Below, piece by piece: positions 20,657 through 30,039 of a stretch of DNA of 64,000 nt (position 1 is its first letter; the number at the start of each line of letters is the position of its first letter). This DNA is from Roseiarcus sp963770035 (lineage in GTDB: Bacteria; Pseudomonadota; Alphaproteobacteria; Rhizobiales; Beijerinckiaceae). The position numbers were made by a program, and so were the translations under genes. Under the pieces are notes generated by a model. That model did not search any database, was not told where the DNA came from, and saw only the letters and a program-made list of their open reading frames with translations. Where the stretch lies: assembly GCA_963770035.1 (NCBI GenBank), contig CAVYON010000065.1, positions 1 through 64,000 of the forward strand, in the 5' to 3' direction.

Positions 20657-21844
20657 TCCGTCACATGTCCGTACGCGTCGTGAACGGTTTCCACGACTGG
20701 TTCACCGCGCAACAATCCAGCGATGCCGACCGTATACGCGCGCGTCACGAAAGCCTGCGGCCGGAAGCCGAACACCACGCTGTCGCCGATCCGCGCTCTT
20801 GGCTCTGAGGTGTTGTCGATCATGCCGTAATAGTCGATGGAGGCGGCGGATCGGGATCTCGACGGGCCTCAACGCCTTGGATGACGCCGTAGGGTCCCGG
20901 GAGACGATCGCGGTCAGCGGATAGTCGGGGAACACCGGATCGATATAAAGTCCTCCGCCAAAGCAGAAGGCTTCCCCGCCGATCAGGTGCGACACTTCGC
21001 TGAGATAGACGACTGCGGGCCTTTCCGGCAGGTCTTCGACCGCATGCAGCGGCGTCGTACCGGTGAGACCGTGGCCCGGCTCGATCTGTGTCGCGCCGGC
21101 TGCGGCCAGCATCGGCAGGATTTCCGTGGATGTCGTGCCCGGCGCATTAATCTCGATCCCCTGGCGGCCCGCCGCCCGAAGGGCCTCAGCGGCCACGGCC
21201 AGCGTCCGCAGATTCGGGGTCGGTTGAACCTTGCGTCTCTCGGGATCGTAGAGTTGGGTGGGAAACGAGGTGACGCCGGCGAAGCTCAGGCCCGGCATTC
21301 CGTCGATCGCGTCGGCGACGGCGACGACATCGGCCGCCGCGAAACCGCCTTCGTGACCCCGATAAAACGTATCGTTTGGCGCAACGATACGGGCGAGCGT
21401 CGGCTGGACGCGCTGGCGTTTGAGGCTTGCGTCGCTCGCCTCTTGCGCCTTCTCAGGCGCGAAGACGGTCCAGTAGTCGGGCGCCAGCAACGCCGCCGCA
21501 TCCGCTTCGGTGCGCGGAATCTGCACGAGATGGCCGAGATGCCCGATTGTCATCCCGGCCCTGCGACAGGCGCGAGCGCATTCCATGTCCACGGCGACGG
21601 CCGCGGGAATTCCGCCTCTCGCGACCGCGCGGCAGAACGAGCCGTTGCGGCCCATTTGCTTGGTCATCGCGAAGGTCTTCAGACCATGCCGGGCGGCCTC
21701 GCGCGCGATGACGCCCGCATTGCGCTCGACCGCATCGAGATCGATGACGTAGCAGTTGGCGGGAATTCTGCCCGCCTGATGCAGCGCGATTGCCTGCTCC
21801 ACGAGCGTCGGATTGCGCCGCAGGGTCAGTTCCAGAAACACCAC
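20644..21844 (-). CDS. YhfX-like PLP-dependent racemase, frameshifted near 20855
   Basis: About 400 residues when two frames are joined. Alanine-racemase-like PLP barrel, with cofactor Lys in GLKTFAMTKQMGRNG and CYVIDLDAVERNAG at the start of the barrel. GIEINAPGTTSTEILPMLAA and the later FGGGLYIDPVF support the YhfX subfamily. After LRPVEIP the frame is wrong; one frame over it continues IDYYGMIDNTSEPRARIGD and ends GEPVVETVHDAYGHVTEWPL just inside the ATPase start. Removing one base near 20855 restores it. The substrate is not known; it may racemise an amino acid imported or made by this cluster. Confidence 0.7.
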
Positions 21845-21858
21845 GCTCCTCCCTTGTC

Positions 21859-22764
21859 TCAGCGTTCGGCGTCGCGAAGCGTCAGCACGACCGCGGCCAG
21901 GATGATCAAGCCGCGCGCGATCATCTGGTCTGATGGTTCATAGCCCATCAGGATAAGGCCGTTGTTGAGCATGCCCATCAGCCAGGAACCGATCAGCGCG
22001 CCGAGGATCGAACCCTCACCCCCGTTCAAGCGCGTCCCGCCAACAATGACAGCCGCGATCACAGTCAGGAGATCGCCTTCGCCCAGTGTGTAGCGCGCGC
22101 CGTGCAGCCTGCCGGCGTAGAGGAGCCCGGCAAGCCCTGCGAGTGCTCCGCTGACCGTCATGACGATGAACCGCAGGTTCGGCACCTCGATGCCCGTCGC
22201 GCGCGCGGCGCGCGGGTTGTCGCCGGTCGCCAGCACGTGGGCGCCGAAGCGCGAACTAGCAAGTGTGTAATAGCCGAGCGCCGTCGCGGCGAGCGTCCAC
22301 CAGAACAGCGATGGCACGCCAAACAACGAACCGGACCCAAACAAGCCGTTGAAGACGTCGTTCTCGATCGGCACTGACTTCAAATCGGTGAGGCGGCGGC
22401 CGATGCCGGCAAACACACCCATCGTCGCGAGCGTAACCAGAAACGACGGCAGCCGCGCGTAAGCGACGAGCGCGCCGTTCGCCGCGCCGATCGCTGCGCC
22501 TGCCCCGAGGCCGATCGCGACGCCGACCGGCCACGGCATACCTCGCAAGGCGACTGCGGCGAGAAGCGCCGCGACCGCGACGATCGAGCCGATCGACAGA
22601 TCGATTTCGCCGGCGGTCAGCACGAACGTCATGCCCACCGCCATGATTGTGACGGGCGTCGTCTGCTGCACGATGTTGAGCAGATTGGACGGGGTCGCGA
22701 ATCCGTCATGGCGAAGAATGACGGCGAAAGCCGCGAAAATGACGAGAAAGCCGCCGTAGATGAC
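21859..22764 (-). pseudogene. RbsC-type ABC permease, N-terminus removed by IS630
   Basis: The frame runs from the IS630 boundary (LVIYGGFLVIFAAFAVIL) through VTIMAVGMTFVLTAGEIDLSIGS to the end with MIARGLIILAAVVLTLRD. The conserved GEIDLSIGS and ARATGIEVPNLRF loops mark it as an RbsC/FrcC sugar permease. About 300 residues remain of a usual 320-350, so the first membrane segment and start are missing. The sequence beyond the two insertion elements is not the missing part, so the break was followed by deletion or rearrangement. The import function of the operon is probably lost, unless an internal start at MQQTTPV (22671) suffices. Confidence 0.8.
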
Positions 22765-22779
22765 TAGAGCGGTTTCCGA

Positions 22780-23387
22780 TCAATCCGTATCGTATCCGCA
22801 GGACCTGAAGTAATTCACGCATTCGTCAGATTTGAAGATTTCGGCGCAGGCTTCGAGTGCGTTCAGGAGGCCTGTGACGGTTCGCTCGGCGATTTTGCGC
22901 AGGAAGGCCTTGAGCTTTGAGTAGGCTTTTTCGATGGGATTCATGTCGGGGCTGTAAGGCGGCAGATAAAGCAACTCGGCTCCGGCGGCTTTGATGAGTT
23001 GCTCGACCCTTGCTCCCTTGTGGCTCGACAGATTGTCCATGACGACGACGTCGCCTTGCGAGAGCGTGGGAGCGAGGCATTTCTCCACCCAGTCCTCGAA
23101 CGTGGCCGCGTTCATCGGCCGGTCGTAGGCCTTTTGCGCCACGAGACCGGAAAGGCGTAGGCCGGCGACGAGCGTGATGGTCTTGTAATGGCCATGCGGA
23201 ATGCCGACCCGCAGTCGTCGACCGCGCCGGCATCGTCCGCCCTTGCGCGCCAGATTGGTGGAAGCCCCCGTTTCGTCAATGAACACGAGCTTCCTCGGAT
23301 CGAGATCGAGTTGCGCCCCAAACCACTCCTGGCGCCGCTTCAAAACATCGGGGCGCTGCTGTTCCTCGGCATGCGCGGTTTTTTTTT
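22780..23387 (-). CDS. IS630 transposase, DDE half (orfB)
   Basis: Catalytic half of the IS630 transposase. The motifs are VFIDETGASTNLARKGGR (first Asp), VVMDNLSSHKGARV (second Asp) and YLPPYSPDMNPIEKAYSK (Glu). It is read by a frame change at the A9 run; translated through, the join gives KTAHAEEQQRPDVLKRRQEW. The independent ATG-like start at 23343 is probably not used. Confidence 0.85.
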
Positions 23388-23726
23388 GAATGTGATCTCG
23401 TGCCGATCGAAGAAGCGCCAGATCACCGACAAAGAAAAGCGCTCGCTGCAGTTGGCGATCAACCGCTCCTGGATTTCCAACAACGTGATGTCCGGCTGAC
23501 GACGAATGAGGCCAAGCAGATAATCGCCATGCGCCTCAATGCGGTCCGAGCGTCGATCCCCGCCCGTCGGCGCCGGGGAAATCTCGCCGGTGGCCTGGAA
23601 GCGCCAAACCCAACGGATGGCGCTGGCGATGCTGACCCCGAAACGCTTGGCCGCCGCGTTGCGCGACAGGCCGCCGGCCACAACAGCCTCCACCACACGT
23701 GTGCGAAGATCTTCGGATAGCGCCAT
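23340..23726 (-). CDS. IS630 transposase, helix-turn-helix half (orfA)
   Basis: N-terminal DNA-binding half: MALSEDLRTRVVEAVVAGGL, then SRNAAAKRFGVSIASAIRWV and a second winged-helix region ending RFFDRHEITFKKK. The start at 23726 fits family members; an upstream ATG at 23765 is possible. It terminates soon after the A9 run when read in frame, giving an orfA-only product. Confidence 0.85.
   Translation of the reverse strand: MALSEDLRTRVVEAVVAGGLSRNAAAKRFGVSIASAIRWVWRFQATGEISPAPTGGDRRSDRIEAHGDYLLGLIRRQPDITLLEIQERLIANCSERFSLSVIWRFFDRHEITFKKKPRMPRNSSAPMF
23379..23387 (-). promoter_or_regulatory. A9 slippery run, programmed -1 frameshift site of IS630
   Basis: On the minus strand TTC-AAA-AAA-AAA-CCG becomes AAA-AAA-ACC after a -1 slip, exactly joining orfA to orfB. 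Long A runs are the known frameshifting or transcript-slippage signals in this family. Confidence 0.8.
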
Positions 23727-23821
23727 CCCCGCCGCCTCCTTCACGCGGCGGAGCCCATGAATCATGAACAGCCCTGATTCGGGAATCCCCCGCGATTCAT
23801 TTCGCTGGGAAACCGCTCTAG

Positions 23822-25834
23822 CCCGACTTTCTCAACCGGAGCAGGCTGGGAACGAATTTTGGGGCTGGGAAGGAGCAAAAGACGAGTCGGATCAATGGCC
23901 GGGTTTTGAAATAGCCGTGTAGTGGAGACCTAGTATCTTTTCAGATTGCGCGTTTGGCGTAGACTGGGGTCGCCATGTATTTGCGACCGAATCGCCGTCT
24001 CAAGGACGGCAAGGAGCACTGCTACTGGAGCATTGTCGAGAGCAAGCGCTGCGCCGGCGGCAAGGTGGTGCAGCGCCAGGTGCTTTATCTTGGCGAGATC
24101 AACGACAGCCAGGAGGAGGCGTGGTGCCGGGTGATCGAAGCTTTCGACGAGGAGGCGCGACAGCCGACCCAATTGGCCCTGTTCCCCGCCGATCGGCCGC
24201 TGCCCGAACACGCCGAGGACCACGGCGTGCAGATCCGGCTCGGGGCCATGCAACTACACCGGCCGCGGCAATGGGGCGCGTGCTGGCTCGCCTGCCAGCT
24301 CTACGAGCAACTGGAACTCGACCGCTTCTGGGCGGCCCGTCTGCCCGATTCCCGCGAAGGAACCTGCTGGCGGCACATTCTCCAGACGCTGGCGTGTTAC
24401 CGGCTCATCGATCCGGGCAGCGAATGGCGTTTACACCGGCTGTGGTTCGAGCAAAGCGCCATGGGCGATCTGCTCGGCGAAGATTTCGCGCTGGTCGAGA
24501 AGAACGCGCTCTATCGTTGCCTCGACAAGCTCGTCGAGCACAAGCCGGCGCTGTTCACGCACCTGCGCCGGCGGTGGCAGGATCTGTTCGGCGCCCGCTT
24601 CGACGTCCTTCTCTATGATCTGACCAGCACGTACTTCGAATCCGACCCGCCGGACGACGACAGCGACAAACGCCGCTACGGCTACAGCCGCGACAAGCGT
24701 CCGGACTGCGTGCAGGTGGTCATTGCGCTCGTGGTGACACCCGACGGCTTTCCGCTCGCCTACGAGGTTCTCCCCGGCAATACTTCCGACAAGACGACGC
24801 TGCGCGCCTTCCTTTCGAAGATCGAGGCGCAGTACGGCAAGGCGGAGCGCATCTGGGTGATGGACCGCGGCATCCCCACCGAGGACGTGCTCGCCGAAAT
24901 GCGGCAATCCGATCCGCCGGTCGCCTATCTGGTGGGGACCCCGAAGGGACGCCTCGGCAAGCTGGAGAAGTCTCTCGTCGGCCTGCCGTGGCATGAGGTG
25001 CGGCCGGGCGTCGAAGTGAAGCTCTTGGCCGAGGACGACGAGCTTTACGTGTTCGCCCAGAGCCGGGCGCGCATCGACAAGGAGCGCGCCATGCGGAAGC
25101 GGCGGTTGAAATGGCTGTGGGCGCGCCTGGCGAAGCTGGCGCTGATGGACCTCACCCGCGAGAGCCTACTGATGAAGCTCGGCGCCGCCAAAGCCAAGGC
25201 GCCCGCGGCGTGGCGCCTCCTCGACATCAAGGTCGATCCCCACACCGCCGCCTTCACTTACGCGCTCAACCGCAAGAAGCTGCGCCAGGCGCGCCGGCGC
25301 GAAGGCCGCTACCTTTTGCGCACCAACATGTCTGGGCGCGATCCCGCCGACCTGTGGCGGTTCTACATTCAACTCGTCGAAGTCGAGGCGGCCTTCAAGA
25401 ACCTCAAGGACGATCTGCAACTCCGGCCGATCTACCACCAGCTCGAGAGCCGCGTCGAGGCGCACATCTTCGTGGCCTTCCTCGCCTATTGCCTGCACGT
25501 CACGCTGCGCGCCCGGCTCCGGCCGATGGCCGCCGGCCTCACCCCGCGCGCCGTGCTCGACAAGCTCGCCGGCATACAAATGCTCGACGTCCACTTCCCC
25601 ACCACCGACGGCCGAACGCTGATCATGTGCCGACACACCGAGCCGAATGTCGACCAGAAGCTTCTCCTGCAACGACTCGGCCTCGCCCTGCCGCCGCAGC
25701 CGCCGCCGCGAATCGCCGTTCCCGGTCCGGCGGCGCAGCTCCCGTTGCGCCCCATGTAGTGGAGACCTTCGGCAGCCTACCCTTGATTCCACGCGCCTTT
25801 CCGCTCGCGCGCTACCTCGGTTGAGAAAGTCGGG
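23822..25834 (+). mobile_element. IS1634-like (IS4 superfamily) insertion sequence
   Basis: Bounded by CCCGACTTTCTCAACCG (23822-23838) and its exact inverted copy (25818-25834), 17-bp perfect ends, about 2.0 kb. It lies one base beyond the right TA of the IS630 element. No clear target duplication is visible (ctag on the left, ttag on the right). Confidence 0.85.
23975..25759 (+). CDS. IS1634 family transposase
   Basis: 594 residues, full length and uninterrupted. The N-terminal MYLRPNRRLKDGKEHCYWSI is typical of IS1634 proteins. The DDE core shows VLLYDLTSTYFESDPPDD (first Asp), IWVMDRGIPTEDVLAEM (second Asp) and the FYIQLVEVEAAFKNLKDDL segment carrying the catalytic Glu. The element is probably active or recently so. 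Confidence 0.92.
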   Translation: MYLRPNRRLKDGKEHCYWSIVESKRCAGGKVVQRQVLYLGEINDSQEEAWCRVIEAFDEEARQPTQLALFPADRPLPEHAEDHGVQIRLGAMQLHRPRQWGACWLACQLYEQLELDRFWAARLPDSREGTCWRHILQTLACYRLIDPGSEWRLHRLWFEQSAMGDLLGEDFALVEKNALYRCLDKLVEHKPALFTHLRRRWQDLFGARFDVLLYDLTSTYFESDPPDDDSDKRRYGYSRDKRPDCVQVVIALVVTPDGFPLAYEVLPGNTSDKTTLRAFLSKIEAQYGKAERIWVMDRGIPTEDVLAEMRQSDPPVAYLVGTPKGRLGKLEKSLVGLPWHEVRPGVEVKLLAEDDELYVFAQSRARIDKERAMRKRRLKWLWARLAKLALMDLTRESLLMKLGAAKAKAPAAWRLLDIKVDPHTAAFTYALNRKKLRQARRREGRYLLRTNMSGRDPADLWRFYIQLVEVEAAFKNLKDDLQLRPIYHQLESRVEAHIFVAFLAYCLHVTLRARLRPMAAGLTPRAVLDKLAGIQMLDVHFPTTDGRTLIMCRHTEPNVDQKLLLQRLGLALPPQPPPRIAVPGPAAQLPLRPM

Positions 25835-26060
25835 TTAGCTTTCCATCAGAACCCGTCGCGGGTGATTGCCGCTCACCGGACCCCCCACGACAATTACTCG
25901 GGCCACCGCCGAAAACAGTCAGCGACAAATAAAGTAGTTGTCGCCAAGACACCCTCTTGCCAAACGACAACTATGTAGTATCTTGCGCACCGCTACTCGA
26001 CGACTGCCCGATTTGGCCAGTCTAATTGTCGCTAAGCGGCCTCCGTAATTGTCGCGCTGC
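25835..26060. repeat. mobile-element end region with repeated TAATTGTCG
   Basis: TAATTGTCG occurs at 26023-26031 and 26046-26054 and inverted (CGACAATTA) at 25888-25896. GCGACAA and TTGTCGC form a 7-bp inverted repeat at 25922-25944. Repeated short motifs at an end are typical of IS21-like elements, but no istA/istB is present, so this looks like a stranded terminus. It interrupts the transposase gene on its right. Confidence 0.4.
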
Positions 26061-27122
26061 AACGGTTCGACCGCCGTGATTGTCTTTGAGGTTGGCGTTG
26101 ACCCGTTCGGCGCTGCTGCGTTCGTTGTAACGGATGTCCTCGGCCATGCGATGGCCCGCCAGCGCCTGACGCCTCTGCTCTCGCGCCAATTCTTGTTTGA
26201 GGGCGGCGTCACGGCGCGGATTGGCATCGATGATCGGCACGTGGCCGAGCGCGCGGCTGTGCGCCTCGATCTCGGCCGCGTCGTAGGCGCTGTCCATGAG
26301 ATCGTAGAGATTGACCAGGCGTTCCGCCGTCATCGTAGCCAGCGGGATGGCGACCTGACTGTCATGGACGGAAGCCGAGGTGAGAACGCAACTGACGGGA
26401 ATGTCGCCGTCGGCCGTATCCACGTGCAGCTTATAGCCGATCCATGTCTCTTGATGTCCTTTGGCGTTGCGCTTGACGCCGACGTCACAAGGCCGGGGCA
26501 GATCGGCGAGCATTTGGCTCAGGGTCATGCCGGCTTGGCGTTCCAGGCGCGTGGGCGGTTTGGGCGGGGGTTCCTCGCCCTTGCGCGGACGCCCGCGTTT
26601 GCGGGGCGCCGGCTTCGGCGCGGTCGGTTCGGGCTGTTCGGCGCGTCGCGGCTTTTCATGGCCTTCGATCGCGGTCGAATCGCGCGCGATGTGACCAACC
26701 AACCGGTCGGCGTGGGTCTGCCGGATCAAGGCCTCGTGCACACGCGAGGGCAGTTCGCTCTGGGCGAATTCGGCGAAGGCGCGCGAGAATGTCAATTCGC
26801 TGGGAACCTCGGACGGACGCGACCAACCGCACAGACGCCGAAGCGTTTTGTCGGCCTGGACGCGTTCGATCAGCATTCGCGTGGTCGGCAAATTGAAAAC
26901 CGCCTTGGCCACGAAGGCTCTCGCCAACGCCGCCCGCTCGGCCAACGGGCGCCCGGGAAGTCCATGCCAGTGCGGGACGAAAGCCTCGAGCCGCGTCATA
27001 TCCACGACCGTGACCAGCGCTCGATGCGATCCGGTCAGGAAACCCACAGTTTCTTCGAGAAAAGGGAAAAGTTCCCCTTGAAACTTCTCCCAGTACGAGG
27101 ATAGGCTCTCCCGCAGCGACAT
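26022..27122 (-). pseudogene. IS4/IS5-superfamily transposase (DUF772 type), C-terminally truncated
   Basis: Starts at 27122 (MSLRESLSSYWEKFQGELFP). It has an N-terminal DUF772-like domain, a basic Pro/Lys-rich linker (APRKRGRPRKGEEPPPKPP) and a DDE core with HIARDSTAIEGHEKP, NLYDLMDSAYDAAEIEAHSR and SSAERVNANLKDNHGG. The last 40 or so residues that normally follow the Glu helix are replaced from about 26060 by unrelated DNA. The left end of the element lies near 27250, inside a toxin gene. Confidence 0.75.
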
Positions 27123-27210
27123 CGTCGGCGGCTCCTGGCATCTGCTTGTTGTTCCTAGCAGAATCAGCATACCAGAAACCGGCCGCCAGCGGTTCGCAAC
27201 CGTCGAAAAA

Positions 27211-27354
27211 TCACCCGAAAATTCGAAAACTCTGGCCGAACTCCCAATTTTGCAACTGCCTCAGTAGCGCGTAATTCTTGTCAGCGAGCGCCCGAATATC
27301 CGGTGGAAGATCAGCATAGGAGCGCCAGAACGACGGGCTGGCGAAATGTCTCAC
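27211..27354 (-). pseudogene. RelE/ParE-like toxin, truncated by an insertion sequence
   Basis: Translation from the GTG at 27354 gives VRHFASPSFWRSYADLPPDI, then RALADKNYALLRQ. Similar openings are typical of small RelE/ParE-superfamily proteins paired with the antitoxin type found upstream. After about 36 codons the sequence turns into insertion-element end DNA and stops at 27211, so the catalytic C-terminal half is gone. The GTGA overlap with the antitoxin stop shows that the two were translationally coupled. Confidence 0.6.
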
Positions 27355-27551
27355 AGTTCCCGCGCGCGGCCGCCGTGATAGTCCGCAAGGGCCTGCTCCG
27401 CCAGCCGGTCGAGCTTGCCGGCCTCGGCGTCCTTTTCGATCCTGACGTCAAAGCGCATCGCCTCGAACTCAGCGAACCATGCGCGGAACTTCGCGAACTG
27501 GTCGGCAGGCAATCGGGCGACCGCGCTTTCAATGTCTTCCACTGTCGTCAT
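27351..27551 (-). CDS. small antitoxin-like protein
   Basis: 66 residues: MTTVEDIESAVARLPADQFA, then KFRAWFAEFEAMRFDVRIEK and a tail LAEQALADYHGGRAREL. This composition matches small orphan antitoxins that precede RelE/ParE-like toxins. Its stop overlaps the GTG start of the toxin remnant. With the toxin cut, this is an antitoxin relic that could still neutralise related toxins. Confidence 0.6.
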   Translation of the reverse strand: MTTVEDIESAVARLPADQFAKFRAWFAEFEAMRFDVRIEKDAEAGKLDRLAEQALADYHGGRAREL

Positions 27552-27618
27552 GGCGTAATATTACCAGATCGAACGCTGCGCGTCATCTTTGCGACGAAGC
27601 CCCTCGTTGATCGCGTCC

Positions 27619-29151
27619 TCACTGCTGACCCGCCGACTCTCTGGCCTTCGCGAACGTCTGCCGAAGCTGGTACTTGAGGATCTTCCCGGTCGCGTTGCGC
27701 GGCAGCGCGGCCACGAATTCCAGGCGCTTGGGCAGCTTGTAATGGGCGAGGCTCCGCTCGGCGAAGCTGCACAGCTCTTCGAGGGTCAGCGAGCATCCGG
27801 CTTTCAGGGCCACGACGGCCACGACGTTCTCGCCCCATTGCGGATCCGGCTCGCCGATCACGCCAACCTCGGCGATCGCCGGATGACGCATGAGCTGGCT
27901 CTCGACCTCGGCCGGATAGACGTTCTCGCCGCCGCTGATGATCATGTCCTTGATCCGGTCGCTGATGGTGAGAAAGCCCTGCTCGTCGAAGAAGCCCGCG
28001 TCTCCGGTGTGGAACCAGCCGCCCGGATCGATCGCCTGGGCTGTCGCCTCGGGCAGGCCCCAATAGCCCTTGGTCACGTTCGGGCCCCGCACCAGGATCT
28101 CGCCCTGGGCGCCGGGAGCCTCGACCACGTGGCCATCGGAATCCACGAGTTTCACCTCGACGAACATCGGCGTCCGCCCCGACGCCCCGACCTTTGTCAG
28201 CGCGTATTCCGGGGCGAGAAAGCTCACCATTGGCGAGGTCTCGGTCAGTCCGTAGCCCTGCTGCATCATGACGCCGCGCGCGAGATAGGTCTTGAGCACC
28301 GGCAAGGGGCAGGGCGCGCCGCCAACGATGAGCAGGCGGACGGACGAAAGATCCGTTTCAGCAAAGCTCGGATGGTGGGCCATGAACAGAAACATCGCCG
28401 GGACGCCGAACATGGTCGTGACTTTGTGCGTCGCGATGTCCCCAAGCGCTTGCCCGGGATCGAAGCCGCGGCGCAGCACCACGAGCGCGCCTTTCTGGAA
28501 CGCCACCAGCGTCGTCACGTTGAGGCCGCCGATGTGGAACAACGGCGCCGGCACGAGGGTCACGTCGTCCGAGCTCGTCTCGATCGTCAGCATCGAGCTC
28601 GTATTGTTCCACCAGATATTGCCATGCGTGAGCATGGCGCCCTTGGGGCGGCCGGTGGTCCCAGAAGTGTACATGATGAGCGCGACGTCGTCCTCCCGAG
28701 CCTGGACGGGCAGGGTCGCCGGCGACGGTCCGTCGAACCAGCGCGCCTGGTCTTCAGCAGCAAGCGTCGCCTTGAGCGACGTCAGCCAAGGCAGGTGCGG
28801 CTCGACCACCGCGCGATGGGCGGCGTCCACAACGAGGAGCTTCGCCGCGCAGTCCTCGATCATGAAGGCGAGTTCGGGCCCGGTCAGGCGGAAGTTGAGC
28901 GGGACGAAGATCGCCCCGAGCCGCGCCGAGGCGAAGAGGACGAACAGGAACATCGGCTGGTTGTGACCGAGAAAGGCGACGCGATCGCCCTTCGCGATTC
29001 CAAGCGCAGCGAGCCGGCCGGCGCAGGCCTCGATTTCGCGCTGCATCTCGCCGTAGGTCCAGTCGCGGCCTTCGAAATGGAGCGCCCGGCGCTCGGGCGT
29101 GCGTGAGCTTCGCTCACGGAACCAGTTGGCGAGACCGATGTCGGGCGTCAT
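27619..29151 (-). CDS. acyl-CoA synthetase (AMP-forming)
   Basis: 510 residues from the ATG at 29151, which has a gaggaac ribosome site; ten upstream residues are dropped. Adenylate-forming ligase: P-loop MYTSGTTGRPKGAMLTHGN, the A5 motif QQGYGLTETSPMVS, WFHTGDAGFFDEQGFL and the hinge DRIKDMIISGGENVYPAEVE, with a C-terminal catalytic Lys in PRNATGKILKYQLR. It should load a carboxylic acid onto CoA. It is the last gene of the long acyl-CoA series and may provide the CoA ester for the dehydrogenase and carboxylase upstream. Confidence 0.88.
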   Translation of the reverse strand: MTPDIGLANWFRERSSRTPERRALHFEGRDWTYGEMQREIEACAGRLAALGIAKGDRVAFLGHNQPMFLFVLFASARLGAIFVPLNFRLTGPELAFMIEDCAAKLLVVDAAHRAVVEPHLPWLTSLKATLAAEDQARWFDGPSPATLPVQAREDDVALIMYTSGTTGRPKGAMLTHGNIWWNNTSSMLTIETSSDDVTLVPAPLFHIGGLNVTTLVAFQKGALVVLRRGFDPGQALGDIATHKVTTMFGVPAMFLFMAHHPSFAETDLSSVRLLIVGGAPCPLPVLKTYLARGVMMQQGYGLTETSPMVSFLAPEYALTKVGASGRTPMFVEVKLVDSDGHVVEAPGAQGEILVRGPNVTKGYWGLPEATAQAIDPGGWFHTGDAGFFDEQGFLTISDRIKDMIISGGENVYPAEVESQLMRHPAIAEVGVIGEPDPQWGENVVAVVALKAGCSLTLEELCSFAERSLAHYKLPKRLEFVAALPRNATGKILKYQLRQTFAKARESAGQQ

Positions 29152-29266
29152 CCGTTCCTCCCCGTGCGCCGCGTTCTTCACACACGAAAATGAACGCCTG
29201 CTACGGAGACGTCAAACGCGCGGTTCACCCTTGGTTGTCGCTCACGCTCCTCGCAGGGATGAACGC

Positions 29267-29935
29267 CTAGCTCGCGTCTTCGCTCACCGGCGGCGGCGCG
29301 ATGCCCTGTTCGACGGCCGCCGTCTTCTGCGCCGCCTTGGCGCGCTGGAAGGCTGGGCGCGCTCTCAGGCGGTCGTAATAGGCCTTGAGCGACGCCGGCG
29401 CCTGGTCGAAGAGGCGGACGAATCTCAGCATCATCAGCGCGTAGCCGACCGAGATGTCCGCGACCGTGAAGCGGCCGGCTGCGGCGTATTCGGCCCCGTC
29501 CATCAGGCTCTCGAAGCCTGCGAAACGGCCGAGCGTCCAGCGCGAATAGTCCGCGACCGCCTGCGGCAGGCGCCGCTCCGGCGGCTCGAGCAGCGAGTAA
29601 CGAAGGACAAGCGTCTGCGGAAAGGTCAGCGTCGCCTCGCCGCAATGGAGCGCGTTGAGATAGGCGCCGTAGCCAGGCTCGTCCGGCCGCACGGCAAGCG
29701 GCGGACCGGCGTAGCGCTCGGCGAGGTACTGGCAGATCGCCGCCGATTCCGTCATTCGCGTCTGGCCGTCGATCATCAGCGGGATGGTGCCGAGCGGGTT
29801 GACCCCGAGATACTCGCGCGCGAGATAGCGCGGCGGGAACGGCAGCATCTTCAGGTCAAACGGAACGCCGACCTCCTCCAGCGCCCACAGCGCGCGGAAG
29901 GATCGGGCGTCGACGCAATGGTAGAGGGTGATCAT
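29267..29935 (-). CDS. glutathione S-transferase
   Basis: 222 residues. The N-terminal thioredoxin-like domain starts MITLYHCVDARSFRALWALE and holds the glutathione-binding LMIDGQTRMTESAAICQYL motif (Glu-Ser). The C-terminal helical domain carries GRFTVADISVGYALM, the usual N-capping box. It may conjugate or isomerise electrophilic CoA or acid intermediates, but the substrate cannot be told from sequence. Confidence 0.88.
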   Translation of the reverse strand: MITLYHCVDARSFRALWALEEVGVPFDLKMLPFPPRYLAREYLGVNPLGTIPLMIDGQTRMTESAAICQYLAERYAGPPLAVRPDEPGYGAYLNALHCGEATLTFPQTLVLRYSLLEPPERRLPQAVADYSRWTLGRFAGFESLMDGAEYAAAGRFTVADISVGYALMMLRFVRLFDQAPASLKAYYDRLRARPAFQRAKAAQKTAAVEQGIAPPPVSEDAS

Positions 29936-30039
29936 CGCCCGTGGTCCTCACGAAGGCCGACCATCGGCGGTCCCGTCAAACGGCTACGCTAGACGATCGC
30001 CGACGGGACAACAACCTCGCGCCGGAAATGTGACGAGCG

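Larger units (their letters stand above)
22767..23818 (-). mobile_element. IS630-family insertion sequence (two-frame type)
   Basis: 1,052 bp with matching ends GAGCGGTTTCC (22767) and GGAAACCGCTC (23818), flanked on both sides by TA (22765-22766 and 23819-23820), the IS630/mariner target duplication. It contains two overlapping transposase frames on the minus strand. It disrupts the sugar permease gene. Confidence 0.9.

Noticed and set aside
26049..27104. 351-codon plus-strand frame opposite the transposase
   Set aside because: Antisense shadow of the truncated transposase; no family match and composition typical of reverse frames in GC-rich DNA.
27589..29106. 505-codon plus-strand frame
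   Set aside because: Exact antisense of the acyl-CoA synthetase with His/Arg/Asp-rich composition.
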